From contig JANFAH010000008.1 in the NCBI GenBank assembly GCA_024663395.1, positions 1,922,001 to 1,986,000 on the forward strand: 64,000 bases of DNA, given 5' to 3'. Position 1 is the first letter of the stretch, and each line of letters begins with the position of its first letter. Below are positions 11,110-22,975 of the stretch, piece by piece. A program made the translations under genes and the position numbers. Under the pieces are notes generated by a model. It did no database searches, was not told the DNA's origin, and saw only the letters and a list, made by a program, of their open reading frames with translations. The DNA is from Pisolithus tinctorius (lineage: Eukaryota > Basidiomycota > Agaricomycetes > Boletales > Pisolithaceae).

Positions 11110-14100
11110 ATGGATAGCGAGCAGTCAAAGAAACATCCCTTCAGCCCTGCGGATCCATCCACCTCTGATCCACCCTCGGTAGGGCGCTCATTCATTTCTG
11201 TCGGTGGTATCTGTCGACTTACTCATTTCTTCGCAATGTCCGGTAAGCAGTCAAAGAAACCTTGCACTACCGATACGAACCGACCCAACTTCGACCCTTC
11301 TTCGGTACGTAGATTACTCCTTTCTCCCGATCGTATATGTCAATTGGCTAAAAATCAGTCACAGGGACCATCTCAGATTACTGCTGGGCACATACCCTCT
11401 CACACTCAAGCGTCGGGCAGCGTCTCTCAAGGTCCAATGTCGGCATTCTCTCATCCGTCCAAGCCAAGTTACGCAGCTTCCGCCACCGGAGAGAGCGCCG
11501 ACACACGTATTGGTCGGGTGACTTACGAACAAAGAGAACAAAGGCAATTTCAGGCTGCTGCAACCCATGAGGTATGTAATCTACTCCCTTTTAATATTCC
11601 AAAGATTTTGAATGAGCTGGCTGGACAAACTCAGAGGTCAGCCATTGAGGCGACTTTCAGGATGGGTTCCGCATCGAATACCGATGAAGACGCTATTCAT
11701 TTTCCCTGTGTTGCAAGTGCGACGTTCGCTGAGACTCAAAGCCCTCCCGATACGTATCTAAAGCCGTTCAAAGATTTCAATCAAGTCGTTACCACCATTA
11801 CTGAGGTAGGCGCTCATGTCTCTACATACATCTTTTGACTGCACGTCGGCACCAGATTCATCCCTATGCCCGGATCACGCTGGGAATGTTAGCAGCTGTT
11901 TCTCAGGTACGTTATCATTCTTGGATGCATTCCTCATCTTACGAAGTCGTACGTAGATGTTCGTAGTTCAAGAGATCCGAGACGAGCGGCTGTCCCACCT
12001 GCTGGATACAATCAGAAAAGTTTACGAATTTCTCACGAAAGAAACTACCCCCAAGGATATGACTGGGATGCGGGAAACCTTCGCGAAGATCGCACTGATG
12101 ACCAGTGGTGCGGTGCAGTTCGTCAAGAATTACTCCGCGACAGAGGACTTCTGTACGTCTATCACACTTGCTCACCACCCAAGCCTAATGAAATGTGGCA
12201 TCAGGGAAGAGATCGGGGAAAGGCGTAGAATATGAGAAGCAGGACGTTTCCATTGCGTACACTGAGGCGCTAGACGACCTGATGGAACAATACCGGCGCC
12301 GCGAAGATCGGGGCGTCCGGGTTGATGCGTTTCGCGTACTTGAAGACCTGGACTTGGCTGGTTTGGCCCGTGCTAGAGGTGCAGGTCCCAATTGGACCAA
12401 GAAATGCCTTGACGGGACTAGAACTGACGTCCTTACGGAGATTATCGACTGGATCTATGACACCGATGAAAATGTTCCGCGCATTCTCTGGCTCCGTGGG
12501 CAGGCTGGCAAAGGGAAATCTGCTATTGCGCATACGATCGCTTTGTGGTTTGAGAACGTTGGAGGGGTCGGCTCCTGTTTTTGCTTTTCCCGTGACTGGC
12601 AGGCCGAGCATCTTGAAGAAAAGATATTTAGGACCATTGCGTGCGATTTAGCAGAACGTGATCCTGCATTCCGGCGAGCCTTAGCTGGTGCACTTGCGAC
12701 AGATGATTCTCTAAAGACCACCTCTGACATCGCGCTGCAGTGGCAGAAGCTCATTTTGGAACCTTTGTGTAAAGTCTTTGGTCATATGGTTGGGAATGTG
12801 GTCATCGTCGTCGACGCGTTGGACGAAAGCGGGCCGGAACTATCGCGGAGGCACCTACTGTCGGTACTTGCGTCTACGCAAGCTGCTGACCTACCTCGCA
12901 ATGTTCGCATCCTCGTAACATCCCGTCCATTTCCTGATATCAAGCATGCACTCAGCGCCGCTCGGCATGTGAGGGCAGTCTCGTTGGACGACCTCCCTGC
13001 GGCGTCAGAGGAAGATGATATCCGTCTATATATTATGAAAAGATTGGGCCCTCTTCGGGACATTGGACCCACCGAAGTCTATAGGGCTGCCCAGAAGGCG
13101 GGAGGTCTATTTGAATGGGCACGTCTGGCTTGCGAGTTCGTAAACCCGGGTCGTAAGGTCAAGAATGGATCAGTCAAGGAACGTTTCGACAATATCATGC
13201 TTCTTCCGTCAGGTGGACTACTGGATGCCATGTACCAAGCAATTCTCAAAAATGTCATCCCTAATGACCAGACTGCACTCACGCAATTCCGTTCTGTCAT
13301 GCAGCAGATCATTTCGACGCTCGAACCTCTGCGTATAGGTGCACTGTGCAAGATGCGCAGTCACTTCCCTGCCAACGAGGACCGTCATGACATGGTTGCC
13401 ATTCTTGAATCCATGTCTCTGCTATTGAGTGGCGTTACAGACCGGTCTTCTCCTGTCCGACCACTACATGCATCGTTCTATGACTTCCTCCTTGACCCTG
13501 CACGGAGTCAGACATACTTTATTGGCGAACCCAATATGTACAACGTTGCATTCGCCTCATTGGGGATTCTTTCGAATGACCTGCGTTTCAATATATGTGG
13601 ACTTGAAAGTTCATACTTCAGTAACTCCGAGGTTGCTGATTTGGAAAAGAGAATCAACGAAAATATTCCACCCCATCTATCTTACTCATGCAGGTTCTGG
13701 GCCCAACATTTGGGGAGGACTGCATTTGACTTGGCACTGGCAAGACTGGTGGAGGGGGTGCTTAGAAGTGAAAAGCTACTCTTCTGGCTAGAGGCTCTGA
13801 GCCTTCTTGGTGTGTTGGGAAATGCTACAGGTGCTCTTAGGCACACTGTGATGTGGCTGCTTGTGAGTATTGAGTTTTCAAATTTGATATCAGCTAATGT
13901 CAAATGAAAGGCTCAAGGTGGCTTTGATGAGATTGTAGCATTGGCACAAGATGGAATAAAGTTTGTTCACAACTTTGGTGGTGCAATCTCTCACAGTGCC
14001 CCACACCTTTACATCTCTGCACTGCCATTTACCCCTTTGAATACCATGGTAGCAAAAATGCTCATGCCAAAATTCTCATCCCTTGTTCGAGTTGCTCATG

Positions 14101-16391
14101 GAGGACTTAAAGATTGGCCAGCTGTCCAGCTTTACTTACAGGGGCACAATGCTGGAGTCAACTCAGTTGCATTCTCCCCTGATGGGAGGAAGATTGTTTC
14201 AGGCTCAGATGATGACACTGTGAGGGTCTGGGATGCTGAGAGAGGTGTGCAAATTGGCAGCCCTCTTGAGGGGCATACAAAGTCAGTCACCTCAGTTGCA
14301 TTCTCCCCTGATGGGAAGAGGATTGTTTCAGGCTCAGGGGACAAGAGTGTGAGGGTCTGGGATGCTGAGAGAGGTGTGCAAATTGGCAGCCCTCTTGAGG
14401 GGCATACAGATTTAGTCTACTCAGTTGCATTCTCCCCTGATGGGAAGAGGATTGTCTCAGGCTCAAGGGACAAGACTGTGAGGGTGTGGGATGCTGAAAG
14501 AGGTGTGCAAATTGGCAGCCCTCTTGAGGGGCATACAAAGTCAGTCACCTCAGTTGCATTCTCCCCTGATGGGAAGAGGATTGTCTCAGGCTCAAGGGAC
14601 AAGACTGTGAGGGTATGGGATGCTGATAGAGGTGTGCAGATTGGCAGCCATCTTGAGGGACATACAGAACAAGTCTTCTCAGTTGCATTCTCCCCTAATG
14701 GAAAGTGGATTGTGTCAGGCTCAAGGGACAAGACGGTGAGGGTGTGGGATGCTGAAAGAGGTGTGCAAATTGGCAGCCCTCTTGAGGGGCATACAAATTC
14801 AGTCACCTCAGTTGCATTCTCCCCTGATGGGAAGAGGATTGTCTCAGGCTCTTGGGACAACACTGTGAGGGTCTGGGATGCTGAGAGAGGTGTCCAAATT
14901 GGCAGCCCTCTTGAGGGGCATACAGAGTCAGTCACCTCAGTTGCATTCTCCCCTGATGGGAAGAGGATTGTCTCAGGCTCTTGGGACAACACTGTGAGGG
15001 TCTGGGATGCTGAGAGAGGTGTCCAAATTGGCAGCCCTCTTGAGGGGCATACAGAGCCAGTCAACTCAGTTGCATTCTCCCTTGATGGGATGAGGATTGT
15101 CTCAGGCTCTTGGGACAACACTGTGAGGGTCTGGGATGCTGAGAGAGGTGTCCAAATTGGCAGCCCTCTTAAGGGGCATACTTGGTTAGTCACCTCAGTT
15201 GCATTCTCCCCTGATGGGAAGAGGATTGTCTCAGGCTCTTGGGACAAGACTGTGAGGGTCTGGGATGCTAAGAGAGGTGTCCAAATTGGCAGCCCTCTTA
15301 AGGGTCATACTTGGTCAGTCAGCTCAGTTGCATTCTCCCCTGATGGGAAGAGGATTGTCTCAGGCTCTTCGGACAACACTGTGAGGGTCTGGGATGCTGA
15401 GAGAGGTGTCCAAATTGGCAGCCCTCTTGTGGGGCATACCTGGTCAGTCCACTCAGTTGCATTCTCCCCTGATGGGATGAGGATTGTCTCAGGCTCAGGT
15501 GACAAGACTGTGAGGGTATGGGATGCTGAGAGAGGTGTGCAAATTGGCAGCCCTCTTGATGGGCATACTTGTTCAGTCAGGTCAGTTGCATTCTCTCCTG
15601 ATGGGAAGAGGATTGTCTCAGGCTCAGGGGACAAGAGTGTGAGGGTCTGGGATGCTGAGAGAGGTGTTCAAATTGGCAGCCCTCTTGAGGGGCATACAAA
15701 GGAAATCACCTCAGTTGCATTCTCCCCTGATGGGAAGAGGATTGTCTCAGGCTCTTGGGACAAGACTGTGAGGGTCTGGGATGCTGAGAGAGGTGTCCAA
15801 ATTGGCAGCCCTATTGAGGGGCATACAGAGTCAGTCACCTCAGTTGCATTCTCCCCTGATGGGAAGAGGATTGTCTCAGGCTCTTGGGACAAGACTGTGA
15901 GGGTCTGGGATGCTGAGAGAGGTGTCCAAATTGGCAGCCCTATTGAGGGGCATACAGAGTCAGTCACCTCAGTTGCATTCTCCCCTGATGGGAAGAGGAT
16001 TGTTTCAGGCTCAGGGGACAACACTGTGAGGGTCTGGGATGCTGAGAGAGGTGTCCAAATTGGCTGTCCTCTGGAGGGGCATGGAGCTGCAGCATGCCTT
16101 GTATGTTTCTCATCAAACCCTTCACATGCAATTCATGACACTGCACAACTTCTTGATGGACTTCAGTATGAAGATGTAGTTATGAGGAATGAACCAGTCA
16201 AGTTGCATGGTGATGGCTGGATCAGAGGCCCAAAGGGTAGACTGTTACTTTGGATACCCCCAACCTTCTGGGGGCAGTGGTACTCAATGTGGACCAGGGT
16301 AGTCATTCCCAGTGGTTCTTGCATAGAGCTGGACTTGAGTCAGACAGCTCATGGCAATAGATGGCATGAATGTTTCAAGCTACCTACCTAG
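11110..16391 (+). pseudogene. NACHT-WD40 (NLR-like) receptor, copy 1, one in-frame nonsense codon
   Basis: Exons 11110-11805, 11856-11906, 11957-12152 and 12205-16391 join in phase. The last exon carries a single TGA at 13905-13907, after which the same frame runs open to 16391. At that place copy 2 reads AAG TCA and copy 3 AAG TCT. Order: unknown N-terminal 232-aa region, helical region (IHPYARITLGMLAAVSQ, DERLSHLLDTIRKVYEFLT), NACHT NTPase with Walker A GQAGKGKS (about 12498-12521) and Walker B VVIVVDALDES (about 12798-12830), winged-helix/arm part, then 15 WD40 repeats of 43 aa and a 100-aa tail. The family includes Podospora HET-E/HET-D and fungal NLR-like death receptors. As it stands it encodes a NACHT protein truncated before the WD40 sensor; readthrough or a functional truncated form cannot be excluded. 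Confidence 0.85.
14142..16081 (+). repeat. WD40-coding minisatellite, 15 units of 129 bp, NLR copy 1
   Basis: Each unit codes GH(T)xxVxSVAFSPDGKRIVSGSxDxTVRVWDAERGVQIGSPLE (the repeat is 43 aa; x marks variable sites). Differences cluster at the residues after GHT, after the following V and around SGSxDx. Units 13 and 14 share the rare PIE ending and are nearly identical over 129 bp, a sign of recent unit duplication. CpG is almost absent. Confidence 0.95.
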
Positions 16392-16889
16392 TCTTTACAT
16401 TGTAGCACATGAGTTTGTATCTCTTTGCATGTAAACAATTGTGGTAATACCTGTGATTAGTAAGGATGACCAATGTCATATCATGATTGCCAACTCAACA
16501 GATTCAGATTTAGATGAAAATTGTCTTGATGGTGGAAACAGCATCCCCTCTAGTTAGTTTCACCACATGGCCAACAATATTGAAGACAGGAAAACTTGTA
16601 GTAGAAAATCCACAGCTTAAATTCTGAAATTATAATCACAAACATTCTGAGAGGCAAAGTTCAAAGTCTTCTCCATCGTCTGTCATGCACTGATGACTTG
16701 AGGGTTGCATATTTGTGCAGTCAGGTACAGAATGTCAAACCTGAATTTGCATGCTTTACATAGTCTAGGTGCACAAACTCCATGGTTTACAAAAAGTATT
16801 TTAGATCAATTTACATAATACAAGCATTCAGGATAGTGTACATGTCGGATGTAAGGCATAAGAAAACCAGCGAACATAGGGAAAGTAAG
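16392..16889. other. Convergent spacer between NLR copy 1 and AKR1 copy 1
   Basis: AT-rich and CpG-poor 3' flanking sequence, conserved in all units (45534-46015, 58962-59453). It probably holds both polyadenylation regions. No gene is seen. Confidence 0.5.
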
Positions 16890-19472
16890 TTACACTTGGC
16901 TGAGTAGTTCATAACCTCTCCAGCTCGAACTGGTAGCCAACCTCATTTTGCAAGAAGGCTCTCACTTCTACTTCCACTGTCGTGGTCACACTCAAATTCG
17001 CCCCATTCGGCATCTCTCTTCCTTTTCCCCTCCTCGAGCCCTTCAGGAGGTACATCGTATACCTGTCCATAATCCACCCCCACTTCCTTCCCCATCGTCC
17101 AGAAGTCTCGACAATTGCAGACCAAGCCCAGGTCGAACGGATTCTGGGCACGAGCAGAAGAAGACCCGAGGGCTAGACCGTGAGCAGCGCGACCGCGGGT
17201 AAAACGATCGAGTCCAACAAGGTTGAGGAGAAATGCTCCACAAGTTCCTGGAGCTGAAAGTGCTTTACATAACCCCACATGATGGTGTCGATGTTTGGGT
17301 CCCCCCTCACCTTCACTCTCTTCATCTCCTCGGTCATTGTCCACTGTGTGGTGATGACGGTGGCCCATTTGAATGCCAGTAGCTCCACTGCCAGCCACGA
17401 GACCACCACGACCACCCATGGATCCATAGCGACCACGACACCTCGAGAGTTGTAGGCTGGCGAGCAACTTGCCAGAATTGTGTGACCAAAAGAACTGAAG
17501 TCCAGGTCAATTGCAAAGTGGACCACCGCGACACTGAGCGAAGGAAGGAATCGATCGCTGCAGGTACACAGCAAATAGGAGAGCAGTCAGCCGCGATATT
17601 GTTGGGAGCAGTGGCAGACACATAGACTGTATGAGTGGTAGTGAGGACAGCGAGCTTTCGCTGGTTCAATGGACTTACACTCATAGGTCAAATAGTCGAA
17701 AAGGATAATGCCCACAACTAACATAGTGACAAACATAAGGAAGGGTCAGTGATTGTTAGAGCCGACTGAAAGCAAATGTGAGAAATTGAATGTCGAAGTC
17801 TTAGCAAGTACACACCACAGTTCCATATCCATGGACAATGGCTGTGGATGGTATGTAAATTGGTAAGAATCGCTGTAAATCCAGAAACTTACTGATCACT
17901 TCTGCCACACACTGATCGCACATACGACAATGTTTTGAGCGAAGTGGTTTCTTCGCCTGGAGGAAATAACTAAGGAATCCTGAAGTGGCGGCAGCAACAC
18001 CTACAACGTACCATGCATTGTATGCAGAACGTTTGACCATTAAGTCGCCCTTCCAAAGCGAGGTCCTTGATGATCTGCGACCATACCAAGCTCATGATAT
18101 AATCATAGGTTTAAGAAACGGGTCAACTTACAGCCTTGAACTCTCCATCATTGACTGGACGAGGACATGTGGCAGGATCGAGCATAATTGCTCAGAAGAA
18201 ATTATACACACAGAGCCCCATATTCAGTGCGAATGCCAGATGAATGAACGGGTGGTTTGGAGGCTCTGATCAAATAAATAAGTCGCACACCCTAGCACTT
18301 GACAGTAAGTAGGCTTACGTGTAACTAATCTTGTGAGCCAAGCATAACCAACCCATGTCATCGAACCCGCGATGATACCCGCAAAATGTGGACTTTGGTT
18401 AACAGTCTCCATGTATGAATCTTTGTTCAAGAGTACACGGGTAACGATCTGCTCGGAAAAACATTAAACCATATCTCGTAGCAAAGAAGTAGTTCACATG
18501 ATGAAGAGCGAAAAATTCCGCCATAGCTAGTACCATTCCAGTATACCACGGCAATATTGACAAGGTGGTAAATATGATAGAGGAATAGCGTGGGTAAGAC
18601 AAAAATAGCAACACGAGTATTTCTCTAGGGCCAGCATCAGACAAGACATTGCACTAATAAACAGGACCTACCTCACTCAAGGGCTTTGCCTTCTTGACAC
18701 CGAATTCATTCATACCACCCTCCTCCATGGAATGCTCCCAGGCGCCAAAGTTTTTGAGTTTGACAGCCATGTCTCTAGGAGTGCGACCCTCGGCGTCTTT
18801 TGCATGGATATCGACTCATACCTCTACAAGTCGGCGAAGAATAGCTCTGTTCCCCCTAACTACAGCCCAGTGTAGCGGCGATAGGCTGACATCGTCCTCA
18901 AGATTTGGGTTTGCACCGTGCTTCAGCAGTAAGTCGACGGACAATGCATCACCCTAGTAAGCGGCCCACATCAAAGGCATGTGTCCCCGCATATCACGAC
19001 GTTAACAAGTCGTTGAAGAAGGTATAGCAGCAGTATGATGTAGGATGAATGGGTAACAAGGTGGAGAGCATTGTACCCTTGGGTGTCAGTGAAATTTGGA
19101 TCTGCATTATGGGATATCAGAAGATGGATCACATAGAGGTACCCATTTCGTGCAGCCCGCTGCAAAGGGGTAGCTTGTAAATCGCCCCCAACCGCATCTA
19201 CTTCTGCACCTTGCTCTATGAGGTAACGGCAAGTAGCTAGCTGTGCGTAATGGAGAGGTGTACTATGGGAATGTGTGTAAATGAACAGCGAACACCTACA
19301 GGTTTTGACTGTCTCTATCATTGACGGTTGCTTTTCCAGATTTGACCAGTTCTCGGATGGTAGTAAGGTCATCTCGCTGCGCTGCCGCAACAATCTCGGT
19401 CTGAATACGTCATAAGTGTGCGCAAACTGTCGATCCGGAAAGGTTGCCCTGCACCGCTACTTGCTGCGTCGG
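16890..19472 (-). pseudogene. AKR1: Ankyrin-repeat DHHC palmitoyltransferase AKR1, copy 1, broken
   Basis: On the minus strand: ankyrin repeats ([35 protein letters not shown], about 19060-19250), membrane segments (MVLAMAEFFALHHV, GIIAGSMTWVGYAW), the cysteine-rich region KKPLRSKHCRMCDQC (about 17905-17950), a small exon with HCPWIWNC (about 17817-17845), and the AKR1-type tail NPFDLGLVCNCRDFW. AKR1 proteins S-acylate cytoplasmic and vesicle proteins at the Golgi/endosome. Lesions: one nucleotide is missing just before the catalytic junction (GTGGCAGAAGTG here, GTGGCTAGAAGTG in units 2 and 3), so DHHC is out of frame. Small deletions also occur in an ankyrin repeat and near the C-terminus. 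The 5' exon (VDSEQASAADLSFT, 29549-29605) is separated by a 10-kb retroelement inserted in it. Confidence 0.8.
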
Positions 19473-20125
19473 TGTGAGGAATCCGCATTCCCTGGACGCG
19501 TAAGCCCCTATCATTAACCATTCCGTGACTACTGTTACGTCCGCTCCCATCTCGCGTTCACCGTTGTTCACGCACTACCTTCCCACGCCCTCGCTCCCTC
19601 TCGCGCAATGCTATACCCGCAGCTGCTGTGCTCCGGTTGTTGTTTTTCCTCGGACTCTTTCTTTTATCACGGTCTCTATTCCTTTAGTGCTTGTAGTATA
19701 CCCTCGGCCTCAGTTTGGCCTGTCTTCTGTGTACGTGCTGTCGCGCGGCTTTCCTTTACTGTACCCTGTCTTACTTAGGTTCCGGGTTTGTCCGGACTAT
19801 AAAGCCCTGTACTTAGGTACAGAATGATACCTTTTGGCACTCGGAAGGTCACCACGAGTTTCCTTACACTTCGTCTACACCGCACGTCTCGCATTCCGCC
19901 GCACACGAACTACGTATACCGCTCGCACCGCTCGCATCGCCAGTACTACACCGCGGACCACGCCGTGCACATCACGAAACACTACCGCTACAAAGCGCTG
20001 GGTCTCTCCTTCTAGTCCCGACAGTCCAGAATCCCTTGGGACGAACAATTCGTTCCCTTCATTTCTTATTGTTGTTATCTAAGCCATCTAGCTCGTGTTG
20101 TACAGCTACTTGGACTTTTCCTACA
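19473..20125 (+). repeat. 5' LTR, 653 bp
   Basis: Starts TGTGAGGAATCC and ends TTTTCCTACA. A TATAAA box at 19798-19803, preceded by CCGGGTTTGTCCGG (19782-19795), marks the likely promoter. It differs from the 3' LTR at 12 positions. Confidence 0.95.
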
Positions 20126-20126
20126 A

Positions 20127-20144
20127 CTGGAGCCCACCGCGAGG
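20127..20144 (+). other. Candidate primer-binding site
   Basis: Begins with CTGGAGCCCACCGCGAGG two bases after the LTR, with TGG placed as expected for pairing with a tRNA CCA end. The primer tRNA was not identified. Confidence 0.4.
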
Positions 20145-21770
20145 GATTCTGCTGTCGCTTCCAGAAGGTCGCTCAGGCACACCGCCGAACGCACCGAACT
20201 AGAAAATTTACGCCTGCACTTTCGCAATCTCAACCTGTCAGAAGACTCCGACATTTTCCGCCCTGTTTCACCCGTAACACCAGATCACGCGCAATTACCC
20301 GCTGACATTCCATGGGTACTACCCGCGATCACCCCTCCTGATATCTCGGCAGATCAGATATCCGTCGCGTCGGATCACCTAGATCTCACTGCCCCTGATT
20401 TTCCCGGTGGCTTTATCCACTCGACTCCCCGAAGGCCCGAAACCCCGCCATCACCTTTAACACCTGTCACATCATCTGATTCATCATCACCGACACCCTC
20501 TTTTTCCCGTCTCTTTGACGCCTCCGAATCTATACCCAGACTCCCAGCTCCATCCGCCACACTGCCGCGACCACTCACTCGGTCGCAGACCACCCATCAG
20601 CCAATTAGTACCCCGCCAACGCTTCCGCCAGCTCGCTCACGCACTATACCAACCGCTTCGCACACCCAACCAATACCCGTTCCACCCGTCGCCAATCCGG
20701 CACCGCCACCACAGGTTAACCCACCAATGGCTAATCCTCAGTTTCAGATGCCGCTCCGCGGTACACAAAACTCACCTAAATTTAGCGGAGATTCTCCCGC
20801 GCAGCTTCCGCGCTACCTCGAAGACATCGACTTCCTTGGTACTCTCGCTGCTCTTGATGACCGTGGCAAGATCAAAGCCGCAATCCGCTACGCTGACCTT
20901 GAAGAAGCCGAGGTCTGGCAAATGCTTCTGGAAGCTGCTCCCGCGGCCGACGACTGGGATGCCTTCGTAGTAGCTGGTAAGGGTTTGTACCCTGGCTGTG
21001 AGGGTGACGACCGCTACTGCCGTGCAGACTTGCAGTACCTCGTCGAAGAATATCAGTCCAAGCCTATGCGGAACCAGGATGACCTCGGAGAATACCAGTG
21101 GAAATTCGCTAAGATTTCTGCCCTCCTCATTAAAACTAAAAAGCTTGCAGAGACGGAACGGGATTCCATGTTCCTGAATGGCTTCCCGAGGGCCATCGCA
21201 GATCGTATTCGTCATCGACTCTCTATAGTCCGCACCGACCTCCACCCTGACGATCCATACCCACTCGCGGAAGTCGTCAAAGCCGCCAAGTTCCTTCTGA
21301 CAGGATCCGCTCTTCGTAGCGCGGTACTGACGATGGGTACCGCGGCCTCGCCAGCTGCACCTCCCTCGTCGGCTTACATGCCGCAAGTGCCACCTGCTGG
21401 TACTGTTGTTAAACAGGAATACAACTTCCAGACGCAGCCTCCGCCGCAGCAACGCAGACCCGGCTGCGGTTTCTGTGCAGACCCCAACCACTGGACGAGG
21501 ATGTGCGCACTCGTTGAAGTTTATATCTGCGCCGGTAAGATCACGAGAGGTACAGACAACCGTCTCTATCTGGCGGACGGGAGCCGAATTCCACGTTTCC
21601 CTGAATGTAACTCACTGAGAGAGGCTGTTGACCGCGTCATGGCTGACAGAGACCAGGCCAGCGCGCGTGCTGCGACTCCTGCCGCTCCGCGCAAGGCACC
21701 GCCAACCTCTTCTGCGTTGCTCATCCCGAAATTGACGTGCAGTTGGAGATCCAGCCTTCTGCCTTCTTAA
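20127..21770 (+). CDS. gag: Gag polyprotein of the LTR element
   Basis: One frame is open from the LTR edge to TAA at 21770. The first ATG is at 20727, but the upstream part (LRLHFRNLNL, proline-rich text with SPVTPDHAQLPADIPW) looks like coding sequence, so the true start may be upstream, non-AUG or lost. Residues after 20727 contain a capsid-like helical region (LPRYLEDIDFLGTLA, AAIRYADLEEAEVWQMLL, FAKISALLIKTKKL) and one zinc knuckle CGFCADPNHWTRMC (CX2CX4HX4C, about 21466-21507), the nucleic-acid-binding part of nucleocapsid. It packages element RNA. The protease frame lies at -1 relative to gag and overlaps its end. Confidence 0.85.
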   Translation: MEPTARDSAVASRRSLRHTAERTELENLRLHFRNLNLSEDSDIFRPVSPVTPDHAQLPADIPWVLPAITPPDISADQISVASDHLDLTAPDFPGGFIHSTPRRPETPPSPLTPVTSSDSSSPTPSFSRLFDASESIPRLPAPSATLPRPLTRSQTTHQPISTPPTLPPARSRTIPTASHTQPIPVPPVANPAPPPQVNPPMANPQFQMPLRGTQNSPKFSGDSPAQLPRYLEDIDFLGTLAALDDRGKIKAAIRYADLEEAEVWQMLLEAAPAADDWDAFVVAGKGLYPGCEGDDRYCRADLQYLVEEYQSKPMRNQDDLGEYQWKFAKISALLIKTKKLAETERDSMFLNGFPRAIADRIRHRLSIVRTDLHPDDPYPLAEVVKAAKFLLTGSALRSAVLTMGTAASPAAPPSSAYMPQVPPAGTVVKQEYNFQTQPPPQQRRPGCGFCADPNHWTRMCALVEVYICAGKITRGTDNRLYLADGSRIPRFPECNSLREAVDRVMADRDQASARAATPAAPRKAPPTSSALLIPKLTCSWRSSLLPS

Positions 21771-22975
21771 ACACCGTCCAAGATGCCGATGAACCTGTCG
21801 CAGACTTAGCTGACCCTGACTTCCAAGCATATGTCGCTCAAGCTTGGGCTACCTACCAAGCGGATAAAGGTAACAAGGGAGCAGTCATTCCCTGCGGAAA
21901 GAAAGCCCGCTTCGACGGAGTTGAAATCTCAGCTCGACCCGCGGCACGTCCTGCCAACCCCCCACGAGTCGACCCGCGCGCAGCCACTGTTGAAGAGGAA
22001 ATCATTTCCCCTGGTGTTCAAAGTTCGCGTGCCACTTGCCAGGCATCCGAGCCCTCCACACCTGCACCAACTTCTACCGCTACGAAACCATATGTTCCTC
22101 CGACTAATCCGGCTCCAACGCCCGCGCGCAAGGACCCCGTTCCCGCGGCAGTTGTTCCGTCACAGACACCGTACCCAGCAGCTCGCAATCAAAACCAGTA
22201 CCGTTACTCGTTCCCTCTCGAAGACGAAGCCGCGCCCAAGCGTATCGTGGAGCGGGTACTCGAAACCAGCATTGCCATGCCAGTCAAAGAATTATTTGCA
22301 GTTGCCCCAGAGTTTCGCAAACAGTTCAGAGACATCACCATGGCGAAACGCGTCACCACAAACGAGATTGAGGTAGTTCGTAGCGACGATGAAGAAGGAG
22401 TACAAGTAAATGAACTGACCGGCTGCGATCCTCAAAGAACCGCGCGCAAATACGGAGACCGCGTTATCCGCGGTGACGACGGCTCCATCGTAGCTCACCA
22501 CACTCTGCCGCTCCGCTGCCTCGAAGCCAAGGTCCCTGGGACCGACGTCACCATCAACTGCGTACTAGATTCCGGTTCGGAAATCGTCGCCATGCCCAGG
22601 CGCGTTTGGGAAAAGATCGGGCTTCCATTGCGCTGCGATCATCTCATGACTATGACGTCTGCTAACATGTCTAAAGACACTACTGTAGGCGTACTAGAGA
22701 ACCTGAAACTCGACTTCGGCGCTGGGCCAGTCATGCTCCAGGTTCAAGTAATTGAGCATGCCAACTTCGACATGCTCCTCGGACGTCCGTTCATTTGCCT
22801 TATGAGTGCGGTAACAAACGACTATCCCGACGGCAGACAGCGGATCACTCTCCGAGACCCGAACGACGGCTGCGAGTACACTTTGCCCACGCGCCCGTGG
22901 CGCGAGGGCTGTCCGTGCTGCAAGTGCGGGAAGCACTGCCATAGCCACCAAAGTATAGTCGAATGGGGTTTTTGA
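21692..22975 (+). CDS. pro: Aspartic protease region (separate frame)
   Basis: The frame is open from about 21692 (QGTANLFCVAHPEIDVQLEI) to TGA at 22975. After a proline-rich spacer the retropepsin core reads CVLDSGSEIVAMPRRVW (about 22560-22610), with the active-site DSG, and LLGRPF further on (about 22775-22790). The enzyme cleaves the Gag-Pol precursor. The gag-to-protease step is a -1 change without an obvious slippery site, so it may be a mutation. The exit to RT is at a good slippery heptamer. Confidence 0.85.
   Translation, partial: QGTANLFCVAHPEIDVQLEIQPSAFLNTVQDADEPVADLADPDFQAYVAQAWATYQADKGNKGAVIPCGKKARFDGVEISARPAARPANPPRVDPRAATVEEEIISPGVQSSRATCQASEPSTPAPTSTATKPYVPPTNPAPTPARKDPVPAAVVPSQTPYPAARNQNQYRYSFPLEDEAAPKRIVERVLETSIAMPVKELFAVAPEFRKQFRDITMAKRVTTNEIEVVRSDDEEGVQVNELTGCDPQRTARKYGDRVIRGDDGSIVAHHTLPLRCLEAKVPGTDVTINCVLDSGSEIVAMPRRVWEKIGLPLRCDHLMTMTSANMSKDTTVGVLENLKLDFGAGPVMLQVQVIEHANFDMLLGRPFICLMSAVTNDYPDGRQRITLRDPNDGCEYTLPTRPWREGCPCCKCGKHCHSHQSIVEWGF

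Noticed and set aside
14417..15247. Long minus-strand open frames across all three WD40 arrays (up to 276 codons)
   Set aside because: They are mirror frames of a stop-poor 129-bp repeat, repeat with the same period and have no domain; the plus strand encodes clear WD40 units.
12195..16391. Two separate genes, NACHT (12205-13907) and WD40 (13941-16391)
   Set aside because: Both lie in the same frame, separated by one TGA, and the sister copy 2 is one continuous frame; a nonsense mutation is the simpler reading.
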